A stretch of DNA of 64,000 nucleotides from Mesodorylaimus sp. YZB2_4 (GCA_030248295.1 JASANH010000583.1:1-64000); one strand, 5' to 3'; shown: positions 33,443-45,037, counted from the stretch's first letter. The notes: generated from the letters alone by a model not told the origin. Translations and numbers: made by a program.

Positions 33443-33640
33443 TGGCCCTGATAGCTCAGTGGTACGACATCGGGATCGCAAGCGGAAGTTTGCGGGATTG
33501 AATCCTGGTGGGCGTGGTACATTTGCACTGAGTAGCGTCACTAAAGCTGAGCCCTCCGGGGTGGCTGGTTTAGGGTTCCAGCCTTAAAGCGATCCCTGAA
33601 GCTTCGTGGGTTATCTTACCACGTGTAAGTCTTTTGTTAA
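33443..33640 (+). mobile_element. tRNA-derived SINE
   Basis: The head (33443-33518) has RNA polymerase III internal promoter elements: A box TAGCTCAGTGGT at about 33452-33463 and B box GGGATTGAATCC at about 33494-33505, with tRNA-like spacing. An unrelated tail of about 120 bp follows, ending in a T-rich stretch near 33633. A normal tRNA gene would stop after the B-box arm, and this does not fold into a clean acceptor stem. I therefore call it a SINE and not a functional tRNA. Confidence 0.7.
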
Positions 33641-34550
33641 TTTTTGACCATTATGGATAAAAAATATCGGGAAACGGTGGGCATACTGTGAGTTGAAAAT
33701 TGACGGATTCACTTATTTGAGGATTCTGTCGCAGCAAGTATCCAACTCCTGATGGCTGTACTCTCTATTTTGCATTTGGTCATAAATTCTGATGCGGCCA
33801 GCTTTACTATACCAAAATTAGGATCTACAGGTTTTAAGTCCGGATCTTTTCAAGTTTTCAATAGCGTGGACAATGACAATAAGAAATGAGATAAAAGGGC
33901 CTAACGTAACTTTTTGCGCTCATTTCGATAGGATGTGGTAAAATTTGTTCGGTCAAACGGTTAACGGAAAAATTTATATTTCAATTGCCTGTAAAAAAAT
34001 TTTAATCTGATGATAAAATTGCTTTTAGAGAGCTGAGACGAAGGAAACAAGAGTAACTTTTCGCGCTCTGTCTAATTGCATGTCTGATATTTCGATCAGG
34101 TTAACGGTTCAATCGTAATTTTGTATAATTTTCATATATTTCGTATCATCTGTTATGTTCCCCGCTCTAATTATGGCTACTAGATTGCGCAAGACTCCAA
34201 CCCCGTTTCAAGTGCAAATTATTATTCCAGATTAAATGCAACGTAGTAGGAAAACCCAGATCCCCTGAAAGTACAAAACAGGCTCATGCATAGCACCCTT
34301 ATTTCAGGAAACACTGGATAGGTATCAATTACTAGCTATATTATTTCATCACATAAGTCAATGTCCAATGAAGGAATGTATGGCGGAATAAGGCTTCACT
34401 TTTGGTGCCAGACAGTCGAGGAATGTAAGCGTTGCTAAGGCCAACTGAGTGCAAAAGGCGTGCTAACCATGTAAGCTAACTGTGCGCGCCAAGTCAAAAG
34501 TGCTCATTCAAGTGCTAACATTCACATCATTCCTCCACCCTAACATAAAA
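33641..34550. other. AT-rich region; possible single LTR of the gypsy element
   Basis: Nothing coding. A TG at about 34152 and a CA at about 34527, next to a purine-rich tract on the minus strand (complement of CATTCCTCCACCCTAACA), make 34152-34527 a candidate 3' LTR. I found no matching second LTR beyond 38.5 kb, so this is not proven. The right copy of the direct repeat listed at 31611 is at 33829-33878. Confidence 0.3.
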
Positions 34551-34552
34551 CG

Positions 34553-35907
34553 TCAATAACCAAATTCTTGGGCAAAAGTAATTGGTGGTTTCGAGACGCG
34601 GGTAGACATACGACGATCAGAGTCATGCGGCCTCACTAAGGCAGTTGATTCAGAAAACGGAGTCATTTTCAATGCTGGCGCAGTTACAGGTACGGGCAAA
34701 ATAGGGTCGGGACGATTAGCCATTGGCTCCGCCGGTTGGTCGCGTAATGAAGGTAAGCGACGAAGTAGAAGTTGATCAATGTGTCGTTCCCAAACATGCC
34801 CATTCACATCCACCAAATAAGTCAAAGGGGCCAGCTGCTTTAAAATGATTCCAGGACGCCATTTTTCACAAGTCGTGTAATCGCGCGCCTAGACCATTCG
34901 ACCAATAACAAAGGAGCGGGGAGATTTAAGACCTGCTATTTTTGTTTGATTCTCCCGCACACGATGCTCGGGCTTTGGAAAAATCAGATCAAGTGTAGTT
35001 CGCATGCGATGTCCCAAAAGCAATTCAGAAGGGGCATATCCAGTAGTAGCGTGCGGAGTATTGCGATAGGCTAAAAGAAACTGTTGCAAGTCCTCCAAAA
35101 TTTTGGTCATATCCCCAGTGCTATTTTTAATTGCTGTTTTGAATGTTCGCACAAATCGTTCCGCCTCACCATTCGATCGAGGATGGTAGGGTGAGATAAA
35201 AACGTGCCGATACCCCACAACTTCGTTAACTCATGAAATTCACTGCTGGCGAATTGACTGCCATTGTCGGACACGATTTGTTCAGGCACACCAAAGCGCG
35301 CAAATAAAGCTGACAAAGCGGTTTTGGTCGTTTCGCTTGTAGCTGACTTCATCGGAACAACCTCCGGCCATTTGGATCTAGCATCGACAACAATTAACCA
35401 CATTCTTTTATGCAATGGACCCGCAAAATCAATATGAATTCTTTGCCAAGGTCGTGATGGGAACTCCCAGGGGTGTATGGGTGCTTGTGGCGGAGCAGCC
35501 TGCGAACATTGGCATTTAGCGCAAGTACTGACGACAGTTCCGATTTCACGGTCGATATTCGGCCACCATACGTATAACCTAGCCAAACTTTTCATACGCA
35601 CCAAAGCAGGATGGCCTTGGTGCAATTCTTTCAATAAACACTGCTTTTCGGAATTCGGGATGATGACGCGGTTACCCCAGAGGAGACATCCTTGCTCATG
35701 CGTCAGTTCGTTCCATTTCTTGAAGTACGGTTGTAATTCTTCCTCCACATCCTGTCCTGAGTCTGGCCATCCATGCAGTACATAACGTAAGACTTTCTGC
35801 AAGACAGGATCCAGTTTCGTGCTGTTAGCAAGTTCACGGCTAGTAACAGGCGAATCATTAAGATGAGCAACCACAGTGGAAGTCTTCTTTGTGGTTGGAA
35901 ATGGCAA
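34553..35907 (-). pseudogene. Gypsy integrase, frameshifted
   Basis: The zinc-binding H2C2 module (LHQGHPALVRMKSLARLYVW, then CAKC) is followed by the RVE core, with the first Asp in IDFAGPL and the second in SDNGSQF. The Glu region PRSNGEAERFV lies in another frame, because of an indel near 35207. A TAG at 34891-34889 separates the core from the C-terminal tail, which resumes ARDYTTCEKW and runs to 34553. No chromodomain is visible. Confidence 0.92.
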
Positions 35908-35988
35908 GCGCGATAAGGCATCTGCATTCCCGTGGTCAGCCGTTTTCTTGTAAATAATATTGTATCGATAACCAGATAATTTTATCGC

Positions 35989-38178
35989 CTAACGCAACAG
36001 TCTTGCAGTAGAAGTAGCAGGGAGTGGGCTATTTTCCCCAAATATTGTCAATAGAGGCTTATGATCCGTCACCAATGTAAAAGTACGGCCAAACAGATAC
36101 TGCGAATGCTTCGTGACGCCAAAAACAATGCTCAAAGCTTCTTTCTCAATTTGGCTGTAGTGTTTCTCTGCCGGTGTAAGCGAGCGCGAAGCATAGCAAA
36201 TTGGTCGTTCACTACCGTCTGGAAAAATGTGAAACAACGTCGCACCTATGCCATACGGAGACGCATCAGTCGCCAATCCCACTGGCAAGCTCGGGTTGAA
36301 ATGGCACAAAACTTCAGCCGACGTTAATGCATCTTTGAGGGCTTCGAACGCTTTCTGACAATCTACAGTCCAATGCCATTCCTTGGTTTTGCCCAATAGC
36401 TTGTATAAGGGAATGCAAGTGGATGCCAAATTTGGGATAAACTTCCCATAATAGTTTACTAAACCCAAAAACGATTGCAGCTCCTCAATTCCAGATGATG
36501 CTGGAGCATCTTGAACGGCTTTCACTTTCTCGGACATGACATGTAGTCCGTGTTTATCAATCATATGTTCCAAGTACTGGACGAAGGGAGCGAAAAATTT
36601 GCATTTAGACAGTCCTAGCCTGACGCCCATCTCGCGAAATCGTTGAAGCACTGCTTTTAAATTTTGCAGGTGATCCCTATCATCCTTGCCAGTCACCAGG
36701 ACATCGTCCAAATAAACTACCACACCTTCCAAACCTTGTAGCAGCATATCCATGACCCGCTGAAAAATAGACGGCGCAGAATTAATTCCAAAGGGGAGTC
36801 GAGCGAATCGATACAGTCCTTTGTGTGTGTTAATTACCAAAAGATCACGGGACTTCTCATCCATTTCGACCTGATAGTAAGCCTCCGCAAGATCTAGTTT
36901 GGTAAACTTCTGTCCACCTTCCAATTTGGCGAACAGATCTTCCATTCGTGGTAATGGATACTGGTCCACTTCCAAATATGGATTTACTGATACCTTAAAA
37001 TCGCCACATAGACGAACGGCTCCTGTCGGTTTGATAATAGGCACGATGGGCGAGGCAAACTCGGAAAAATCTCGGGGCATTTTCTCAATTACCCCTCGTG
37101 CCTCCAATCGCATCAATTCTTCTCCGATTTTCTTCTTCAGGGCATAGGGCACTGGCCTTGCTTTCCAAAACTTTCTAAAAATTTCTTTTCGACCTCTTTT
37201 CTTCCGATTTTCTGTCACTTCGACAAGAGTAGGTTCGCGCGAAAGGTGCAACGTCGCTTTAAGGCCCCTAATTTTGCCCAATTTTTCTTCAAAAAGCTCG
37301 CTGAAATTTTGAAGCAAACTCTTCACTCCAGCTGGCGGCTGGACCTCGTATTTCGTCCGCACTGAAGCAACTTCTCCACGGAGCATTCCTCCAAGTTCAT
37401 TCCAATTCAATCGAATTTCTTTCAACCAGTTTCGGCCTAAAAGTGCTGGTCGCGTCCCTGCTATGACGATTACAGGCAAGGTCTTAGTTTGACCATATGC
37501 TTGAACCGTTACGGGCGCCTGTCCCAAGACTTCCAATTTGGTGCCACTGTACGCTCGCAATGTCAATTTTGCTGGCAGTAAAACTGGTTTTCCAATCTCC
37601 TTCCATGCTTCTTGCGAAATTATGCTCACTGCCGCTCCTGTATCAATCTCCATCTGCACAGGGCGGTCATTCAATTGCACATTTGCAGTCAACTTTGGAG
37701 TTGACTTCGAACTGACTGCGTCGATGCCACTTACGTAAGCAACTTCTTCCTCTTCATCAGATGACTCTTCACTGGCGGCGGACTCGCATTCAACAGCTTT
37801 GGCACCTGATTTCTTGTCAGTTGCTGTCGAACGAAATTTCGTATTCATCGATTGGAACTTGCTCTTGTCGCCTTCCCGACAAATGGTCGTAATATGCCCT
37901 TGTTTCTGACATTTATAACAAGTAGCATGCTTGAAATGACATTCCGACGACTTGTGGTTTTGTCTCCCACAGTGCTGACATGGACTAAATTTCTGGATTT
38001 TCAATTCTGGATTTCGGATTTTCTTGTCACCAATTTGCATTCGCTTGATCAGATTAACATTTTCTGGCGCTGCGGACGATGCTTGCAACAATTTTGATGT
38101 TGTCTCTGCAGCTTCAAAAGCGGCCGTGATTTCTTGAGCACGATCCAGTGTCAAGGCTGGTTCTTGCAAAAGCCTTTT
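35989..38178 (-). pseudogene. Gypsy gag-pol: zinc knuckles, PR, RT, RNase H
   Basis: One 730-codon open stretch. It contains two CCHC zinc knuckles (CQHCGRQNHKSSEC and CYKCQKQGHITTIC), a protease with the active site EIDTGAAVS, a reverse transcriptase with the catalytic VYLDDVLVTG, and RNase H with ATDASPYGIG. It is bounded on both sides by TAG codons in the same frame. One falls at a gag position where Gln is usual, the other where the conserved Trp of RNase H (RLLRWAI-like) is expected. The family affinity is to Ty3/gypsy elements common in nematodes and arthropods. Confidence 0.93.
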
Positions 38179-38487
38179 CTAAAGGTCAGAATTGTAGGTA
38201 CCTTGAACATACTGATCGAGCAGCCGTGCACTCAATGGGTCCGCAGCATCAGCAGCAAAATTACAATGACGTGACAAGTTCTTGAGGTCCGCCATAAATT
38301 CAGATCCTTTTTCTGTAGCAGCCTGTTTCCTCTGCCCAAACTTGAAACGTTCCGCAACAACTAGCGGAGCGGGTTTAAAATGTTGAGTCATCCTATCCGC
38401 AATCTGCTGAAATGAAAAATCGCTCGGAGTATGACCAGGAATTAAATTCAGGAAAATATTCAAATTATTGATTCCCATTGCGGTCAA
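38179..38487 (-). pseudogene. Gypsy gag fragment
   Basis: About 102 residues of retrotransposon gag (the capsid helix bundle with FSFQQIADRMTQHF and KGSEFMADLKNL) ending in TAG. The same frame continues into the zinc-knuckle ORF after the stop. The 5' part of gag upstream of 38487 is not found. Confidence 0.8.
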
Positions 38488-39300
38488 TAAAATAGCTCTC
38501 CTTTTCGGCTCATTAGTTCAGAGCTTTTTAAAAATCGAATATCCATGACGTCAAAGCAAAATAGTTTTGTTTAAAGAGCAGGACAAGGAATTCATGGATT
38601 GAACACTCTTTTCAAATAATAGTCAATCAAGTCGATGGTATTTTTCGTTAATGACATTCCAGTTACATTAAGCGTGCTTTCACTTTGGGCCTACAATGAG
38701 CCCCACTTTTCTGATAGATTGAACGTTTTTGCTATCGTGAGCACCTAAACAGAATCCTGTGACTCCTGTAACATCCCAGTATCTACAATTTTCAAATTCC
38801 GTCACAGATCCATACAGAACCATGTGAATTATGCCCCTAAACCATATGGAACCCCGCACAGAATCCATACGGATCTCTGATAAATTCCCCTGAATCCTCA
38901 GTGGAATCCGCATGAATCCACGTCGAATCGTATGGATCCACATACTGAAACAAGGTGGATTCGCCTGGGTATTCTCTCTCCATCATCAAATCATTAGGTT
39001 TCTCTCCTAAATGCGGCTTGAAACTGAAACTTACATGAGGCATAGGTTTGTGCTTCTGAACGAGACGTTGGGCATAAAATAAGGCATATATGGCATATAA
39101 CGTACGTAATTATGGCGCATCACCATCAAAAATAAAACGAGATGAAGGGGCATTAGAGAGAGAAAATTCATAAAGCATTACCGCATCAAAAGGCCCGTCA
39201 TGCAAGCTCATTAACTCAACGCCCTGATTAAACTGAAGATTAAAGGCCTCAAATCCAGCTCAATAACGAAATGTTACATTTTACAACTGACCGGAATAAC
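38488..39300. repeat. No gene; cluster of ATCCAYRTGGAT-type palindromes
   Basis: Between about 38800 and 38950 the sequence is full of imperfect copies of the near-palindrome ATCCANNTGGAT (for example GGAATCCGCATGAATCCACG and CGTATGGATCCACAT). A second cluster of the same words is at 49220-49385. No coding sequence is supported. Confidence 0.5.
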
Positions 39301-40910
39301 TCAGTTTCCATCCTGACCTTTCTTGCTGGATTGCTTCTTCTTGTCGCTTTTTACAGCAAAACACTTCAATCGCCAAACTCCTTCGTCATCCGCATTGTAA
39401 TTGACAGGTTTTTCTGAATCGGGGCGCAAAACTGATTGGCCAAATAACGACTGCTTCAAATCGCAATCCAACCTAAAAGAAAGCATAAAAAATGTTTGCG
39501 TGTTGCGACCTATGGCTACGATATGATGGATCTAGCAAATGTTAGTCACAGTAACAGCTACGTCAGCAGAAATGAAAGCGTAAACATCAGAAACTTACGA
39601 GCCATGGGCAATCTCGTTTCCCCAGCTGCTGATCCAACCGTGCGCACGCAAAGTGAAACCCGACAGAGAATTGATTTTTTGAACTGCCAATTCCTTGCCG
39701 ATTTGGGACGGAGTGCGGTCATTCGATGCTGACATTTTCTCAATTTTTGCTGGATCACGCGGCCACAAAACCTTCTCGAAATATTGGCTAAGAATTTCTG
39801 AAAAATGAGTATCATCGACTATTGGCAATTTTTTAGTATTTGAATGTGTAACCTACTGTCAATAAGAGCCATACCAGCTAGGTCACGTTGGCTCAGCGGT
39901 TTTCGGAAACCTGGTTTATAAGTATTTGTATCTGTAATCATCTAGTACCACAAATCGTCACCATAGAAGCGCTTCCCGACCTTTAAAAAATATTACGGTA
40001 ACTACAAAAATTAAAGAAGGACGAGTTCAGTTTACTTACTGCTTAAGCGGATTTTTTTTCTTTGGTGCCAGTTTTAAGAAATACGTCGTTGATCTCCTCC
40101 GTGATGTCTTCTCCATAATAAATAAGTTTCTTTGAGTCCTGGTCAAAAAGAACGTCGCACGGAAGTGGACCAAGCACTGGCTGGTATGCGCGCTGCTAAA
40201 AAATTCAGGAGAGAACAGTTTATTCACAGTATTTGGTATTTTCGATTACTAACTTAGCCTTCCAGCAAGCTGCAAACATCACGAGACTTCCGCACCGTGG
40301 CTTTCACACCATTTTGATTTCTTTGACAGAACTTTGCAGCCCTTCGACTTTTTTAATACGCTTCGACAACGTATCGAATTTTGCATTGACGCTATTATCC
40401 AATTTCTGGATTGAAGACACCCCCTGAATCAAACTAGGCCCATCGATTTCATGAGACTTCGTGGAGCTTTAAGTTTTCTAGAAAGACAATTGTTAAACTT
40501 TGAAAAATATTTTCAACTGAAAGAACATGCCTTCTTTTTTGATGGAGGCTCATCGTGTTGCGGTCGACTGACCACAGGCCTAACTGCAGCCTGAGGTGCA
40601 CGATCTAGCCGGCTTCCAGTTCGCAAGTTCACTCCTCCATTTGAACTCCATTGACGAGATTCGAAAATCTAATTTTAAAAAAGCAGGAAAAGATTTAAAA
40701 GATAGACTATGTAATGGAAAGAGGAATAAAAAAAAGAAAAGAATAAATCATTTTAAATAAACTACCACTCACCATCGTTTTCAAGCTCAAATGAAGAATC
40801 AAGCGAATTTTCAAGATTTTTAGCGGCCAGGGCTGACGATTCTCGAGATTCTAGATTGAACTGCTCCATTAATTTTTCCTCGATTTCATTGGCTTCTTTC
40901 CGAGCTCCAT
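39301..40910 (-). CDS. Possible spliced gene of unknown function (3' exons)
   Basis: At least seven separate open stretches on the minus strand are each bounded by plausible splice signals. They lie at about 40773-40910 (Glu-rich helix), 40540-40670 (Arg/Pro-rich with PPSKKKA), 40250-40488 (coiled-coil-like), 40040-40199, 39880-39985, 39600-39798 and 39301-39472 (C-terminal Lys tail). The second half reads as a folded domain, with YYGEDITEEIND, LSQYFEKVLWPRD and FTLRAHGWISSWG. I do not know this family. A TAG lies inside one exon (near 39945) and one intron border is weak, so it may be decayed. Its 5' exons could lie at 44733-45037, beyond the transposon inserted at 41085. Confidence 0.35.
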
Positions 40911-41144
40911 CTAAACAGGCGAATTTCGTTATACCGTAGCTTTTTCACGAGCTACCAACGTAAAGCGTCGAGAAACAGCAAGTATACCCACTGATAAATT
41001 TTGGCCTTCCTCACATCCTATTCGGGACCCCCGCACTCGCGCTCCGGAAGATGAAAATGCTGCATAATTTGAATTAGCGCCAGAGGGGCCGTTCAAAAAC
41101 GACGTCGTACGCCAGGGGGAGAGGGTCAAAAGGCCCGGCACTAA

Positions 41145-42689
41145 AGGCCAATTTATACTCGCGACGGCGACGGCGGCGGCGACGGCGATGGCGGACGGCG
41201 CCGCTTGAAAGCATAAGTGACTTGCGCTACACTCGCGCCGCGGATCCGGCGCCGCGCACGGCGAGCGGCGAACCTGGAATGGCGAACGGCGCCGGAGCGT
41301 AACTAGACAACGCGGCCTTAGCAGACATCGCCATGTACTTCAAAATCAGACCTAGAAACCTATATCAAACTTAAAACTCGAGAAATAAGTAACCGCCAAG
41401 ATGCATAGATTAGACGAAGGGAGAAACTGATACTTTGGTTTTGACATTGCTGTTTAAAACTTTAAGAGTTGAAAGAAGTTTTTCGCTGAACATGTTTAAT
41501 CAGACGTGTCAAAAAGTTTTCGCTAGATCGTAGAAATGATGGATTTTTTAACTAATCGACATTTCTGATAGACATCATCGCAACTTTATTATTATCCCAT
41601 TACAATTTATTCCAGATACCTTTTAAATCGTCACATGCCCTGAATGCCTGCTCGTTCCATGACCTGGTCAATATCCTTGTCACTTATTTGATCAATGAGC
41701 CTGATGTATTCTCAAACGATCCAACGCGTGAACGACCAAATGCCTAAAAAGTTATGCGTGGACATTAGAGTACCGTAGGAATGTCATTGGCTGAAGACAC
41801 CGTTTATCTTCCAACTCCACCAACCCTAAAGTATGTACAGTAGCTAGGAAGCCACTAAGGAAGGGCCGGCACTTTTGCTGTTTGGTCCCCAACATGGTTT
41901 AGCTTAGGCTGGTATTAGGCTTAGGCTTAGGCTGGCGTATGACTTCGGCTTAGACTGATACTTGGCTTAGGCTTACGCTAATCGTAAGTTTGGTATAAGA
42001 ATTAAGCTTAGGCTGATATTAGCCTCCAGCCAGCCTTATACCAGCCTTCGCCTGGGGACCAAACGGCAAAAGCGCCGAAGGGCCCAATAGGAGGAAAAGA
42101 CTTCTACCAAAATTATCGTCTATGAGTGGGTATTCATAAAAATCGTTAAAACCATAACAACCCGGGTCTGGCAAAAGATTTTTGAGCCTACTACTCTAAA
42201 TCTAGCAAATCTTCATCTAAAAATTCGAGTCTAAACTTTGCAAAGTAACTTTTATTCTAAGCCAACATCGCGTAGGCGACGGCGAAAAATACTCTTCAAA
42301 AATACAAAAATTTTTATACTCACGTAACCTGAAGAATTTTTTAATGTCGAAATTCGTAATCTCCGATATTCAAAGCCCTCAAATCCAACAAGTAAGAATT
42401 TTTGATGTCAAGATCGATTCGAAATGAATTCTTGAAACATCGACGGCGAAACCGGAGGAAAGTTTGCTTTTTCTCCGAGTTCGCCGCGACGGCGCGCCGT
42501 CGACTCGCCCAACGACGGCGAAAAGTTGCTCGCCGCCAATTCTTTTTTGGCAATTTACACTTCGCCGCTGCCGTCGCCGTCAAAAAAAACCGTCGACGGC
42601 CCAAGAACCCCTACAGTTTACCTGAAACTTACTTTTACCCTATGTGCGCCGTAGCCGTCGCCGTCGCCGTCGTTAGTATAAATCGGCCT
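41145..42689. mobile_element. Harbinger-type non-autonomous element (3-bp TSD TAA)
   Basis: The ends are AGGCCAATTTATACT on the left and the complement of AGGCCGATTTATACT on the right, followed on both sides by CGACGGCGACGG repeats (TIR about 50 bp). It is flanked by TAA at 41142-41144 and 42690-42692. The empty site, CACTAAGGAGAG, can be read from the other TIR of the host MULE at about 44593. A 3-bp TAA duplication is the PIF/Harbinger hallmark. There is no transposase. The interior holds a smaller MITE (41863-42085). Confidence 0.85.
41863..42085. mobile_element. Small MITE, copy 2 (GGCGCTTTTGC family), nested
   Basis: Left GGGCCGGCACTTTTGCTG then TTTGGTCCCCA; right the complement of GGGCCCTTCGGCGCTTTTGC then CGTTTGGTCCCCA. 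The interior again has AGGCTTAGGCT-type repeats. It lies inside the Harbinger-type element, which lies inside the MULE TIR. Confidence 0.75.
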
Positions 42690-43688
42690 TAAGGAGAGCA
42701 GGTTTCCAGCATGAAACACGGCTAACTGAGAACACCACGGCTAACAGAAACAGTGCGACTGGAGTGGGTGGGTGGGTGGGTGCGTCTGTCCGAGTGAATT
42801 ATCGCGCACATGTAAGCATGTATGCAAACTAAATATTGCTTCTGTAAGTATGTAAGCTAAATAATGCTTCTGCATCGTGATTGTTCTTTACCCTCTATAG
42901 TGCTCGCCTGACCACTAATCAGCAGAGTATCGCCCAGACATATTTTAAAAACCCTTTCGTTATGCTCACTCAACACAAGAAAGATTCAAACACTGATATC
43001 AAACACCCACACTGTTATCGTGACACCTAATATCTTCTTTGTCTTTTGATGTTTTTGTTTGCGGGCCCAGATTCCTCAGAAAAAGTTGGCGTAATGGGAA
43101 ACTAAATAATGCTTCTGCATCGTGATTGTTCTTTACCCTTATCTTCGCCGTTATCTTCGCCAAAAGCATGATCTTCGCCAAAAGCATGATTTCTTAACAT
43201 TTCGTGTTAATCGCTGACAACGTAGCCGAGTCCACAGTTGGTGATGATTTATACTAAGCTGCTAGAAATCCTTTGCCCTGATCCGTGATGACCATAACCG
43301 TAAGCAACAGGAAACCTTTGTAATGGGTTATTCCATGCGTAGCATCGACGCAAATTACAGAGGAGGCAAATTGAACAAGCTTTTCTTTTTGTCCAGCCGA
43401 CTAAATTCCTTGAGACAAAAGTGAGTGAGTACACCTACTCCAGAACTGCAACAGAATAAAGTCTTTCATATTCTCACCTAATATGAAAATTCCATTTTCT
43501 GCAATTAGCGGATGATAGCAGAAGAAAGCTTCACCATCGTTTTCAGCCAGCCACCCACATTGAGACACTAGTCATATCGTCCAAGTGCTTTTCTGCTCTC
43601 CTTAATCCATACTGTCGTTGGATATTGAAGATGTCACTTTTTTTTATCAATTGGCTCCGATTGATTACATCTTGATCTTGGAAGTTTC

Positions 43689-44399
43689 CTAAATTATCTG
43701 GGTTTCAAGGAGCAGTGACAGATGTAGCACACATTCAATACCTCGTGTTTTGGTGATGATCCATTTAGGACTGCGTTCTTCCAAAAGATATGTCGCTACC
43801 TCCTCTCTCGTCTTTTCGGGCAGCGGCAGACGTCTCAGTTCACGATCATGACCATAATGAACGAGGCAATAAGATATGTTCACGCGTCCATCCGGCAGAA
43901 TTTTTGAAGTTATGAACGCCGAACACTGGAATTCACAACGATTTGATTCATGGTGTCTGGGGACTCGAACTCCTTTGCTTTTTGAGGTAAATTTCCCAGA
44001 TCGATGACAGTGATAATGTTGGACCCCAGCGTCCATGGCACGGCGAAGTGAATAAACACATTTGCCTTTCTCTTCTGCCGCATTCTTCCAATATTGGAAT
44101 TCCTCCATTGATCCAAATTCAGCATGTTGAATATCAGCTTTGATCGAGTGTTTTTCCGACACGTGCTCGCAGATGTCAGTTTGAAACAAGAGCAAGTCCC
44201 CGCATAATCCGCATACTAATGTTGGCTGACGAGTGGTCTTGGCAGCCACTTCGGCATGAAATTTCTTATTGTGCTTCCATAAACCCGCTCGATGAGAAAA
44301 TTTGACATTACAAATACAGCACTCATACGTTTTTGAGAATACAGCGTTCTCAGATGATAGTCCACGTTGGTCCGAATCATTTTCGTGTAATAATTTCAT
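43689..44399 (-). CDS. C2H2/FAR1-like DNA-binding protein (MULE transposase N-terminus)
   Basis: 236 residues from the ATG at 44399. Two C2H2-type fingers (CCICNVKFSHRAGLWKHNKK region and CGLCGDLLLF...H...H) are followed by the FAR1/WRKY-GCM1-like pattern: FQYWKNAAEEKGKCVYSLRR, YHCHRSG, CQFQCSAF-like Cys, HYGHDRELRRLPL and an acidic helix. This is the N-terminal organisation of animal MULE-derived proteins, where a transposase core would follow. Here the frame ends soon after, without a DDE core, so it is either truncated or a stand-alone DNA-binding protein. The exact finger residues would need an alignment. Confidence 0.6.
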   Translation of the reverse strand: MKLLHENDSDQRGLSSENAVFSKTYECCICNVKFSHRAGLWKHNKKFHAEVAAKTTRQPTLVCGLCGDLLLFQTDICEHVSEKHSIKADIQHAEFGSMEEFQYWKNAAEEKGKCVYSLRRAMDAGVQHYHCHRSGKFTSKSKGVRVPRHHESNRCEFQCSAFITSKILPDGRVNISYCLVHYGHDRELRRLPLPEKTREEVATYLLEERSPKWIITKTRGIECVLHLSLLLETQII

Positions 44400-44732
44400 T
44401 TTTAAAGACTCAAATTTCCCAGTAATGAGAAATGACAAAGTTGAAGTGGCACACCAACGAGAAACGAACTGTGCCTACCCGCCAAAACGCACCCACGCAC
44501 GCAAAAAACGCGCCTCCATTCACGCACCCAGTCGCAGGTTCTGTTAGCCGTTCTATTTTCATTTAGCCGTGTTTTGTGCGGGAACCTGCTCTCCTTAGTG
44601 CCGGGTGGTCAAAAGTTGCTCTTTTGCATACAACGTCGTTTCTGAACGGCCCCACAGAGAAAAACAAAAACTTTTAGAGCCCGAATACTTACACAGGTCA
44701 TGAACAATAGTTTGAACCACATTAACTTCGCC

Positions 44733-45037
44733 TTATTTCTTAGGCCAATTGATGTTCACCTTCTGACCAGGCATCCAACGTTTTCTTTCTTCGGCAGTGT
44801 CAATTGAGTCCAGGGATTGTGGGAAAAATTCTGGGTTGTTCAAATTTATCGTGCAGGCAATTCGCCTTTGCCGACCGGTAACTAGATCATATGTTTCATC
44901 GATAGTGACGGCGTAACTTTTATCTAAAAGTCTGTACATGTTTTTGGGCAAACAAAAAGATAACCTGTAGGCTATTTAGTCTTACCTGTATCATAATTTT
45001 GCCGAGCTCGCTTCTTTTCGGCATGTAAATGCGCCAT
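44733..45037 (-). CDS. Possible 5' exons of the unknown spliced gene
   Basis: A short ATG exon (45037-44986, ending ...TACAG|GTAAG) and a second open stretch (about 44937-44733) with a domain reading KSYAVTIDETYDLVTGRQRR and ending VNINWPKK-stop. The first exon does not join the second in frame at the most obvious acceptor. Either the second starts at its own ATG (44942) or the gene is damaged. An alternative is an accessory ORF of the divergent CACTA-type transposase gene at 46445. Confidence 0.3.

Larger units (their letters stand above)
34553..38487 (-). mobile_element. Ty3/gypsy retrotransposon, defective
   Basis: A minus-strand gag-pol in one main frame. It runs gag C-terminal part (38487 down), two CCHC knuckles, protease, reverse transcriptase, RNase H, integrase. 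Three TAG codons interrupt the frame at 38181-38179, 35991-35989 and 34891-34889, and a frameshift lies near 35207. The gag N-terminus and the 5' LTR are missing. The sequence between lesions is well preserved, so it is a fairly young dead copy. Confidence 0.95.
41085..44653. mobile_element. MULE-like DNA transposon, with nested insertion
   Basis: The outer ends start GGGGCCGTTC and end GAACGGCCCC. The TIRs of about 100 bp match at roughly three quarters of positions, sharing CGACGT, CCCGGCACTA, AGGAGAGCAGGTT and AACACGGCTAA in order. The left TIR is split by the element at 41145-42689. The 2-kb original body carries a minus-strand zinc-finger/FAR1-type ORF like those at the N-terminus of animal MULE transposases, but no catalytic domain. 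Flanking bases (GCCAGA and ACAGAG) are similar but do not form a clean target duplication. Confidence 0.75.

Noticed and set aside
33443-33518. A functional tRNA gene
   Set aside because: A and B box words are good, but the acceptor stem does not close and a non-tRNA tail follows. A SINE head fits better.
38500-39300. 5' LTR of the gypsy element
   Set aside because: Sequence compared by eye with 34152-34527 shows no matching block.
41085-44653. A MULE target duplication
   Set aside because: GCCAGA and ACAGAG look alike but cannot be placed as a direct repeat at both ends.
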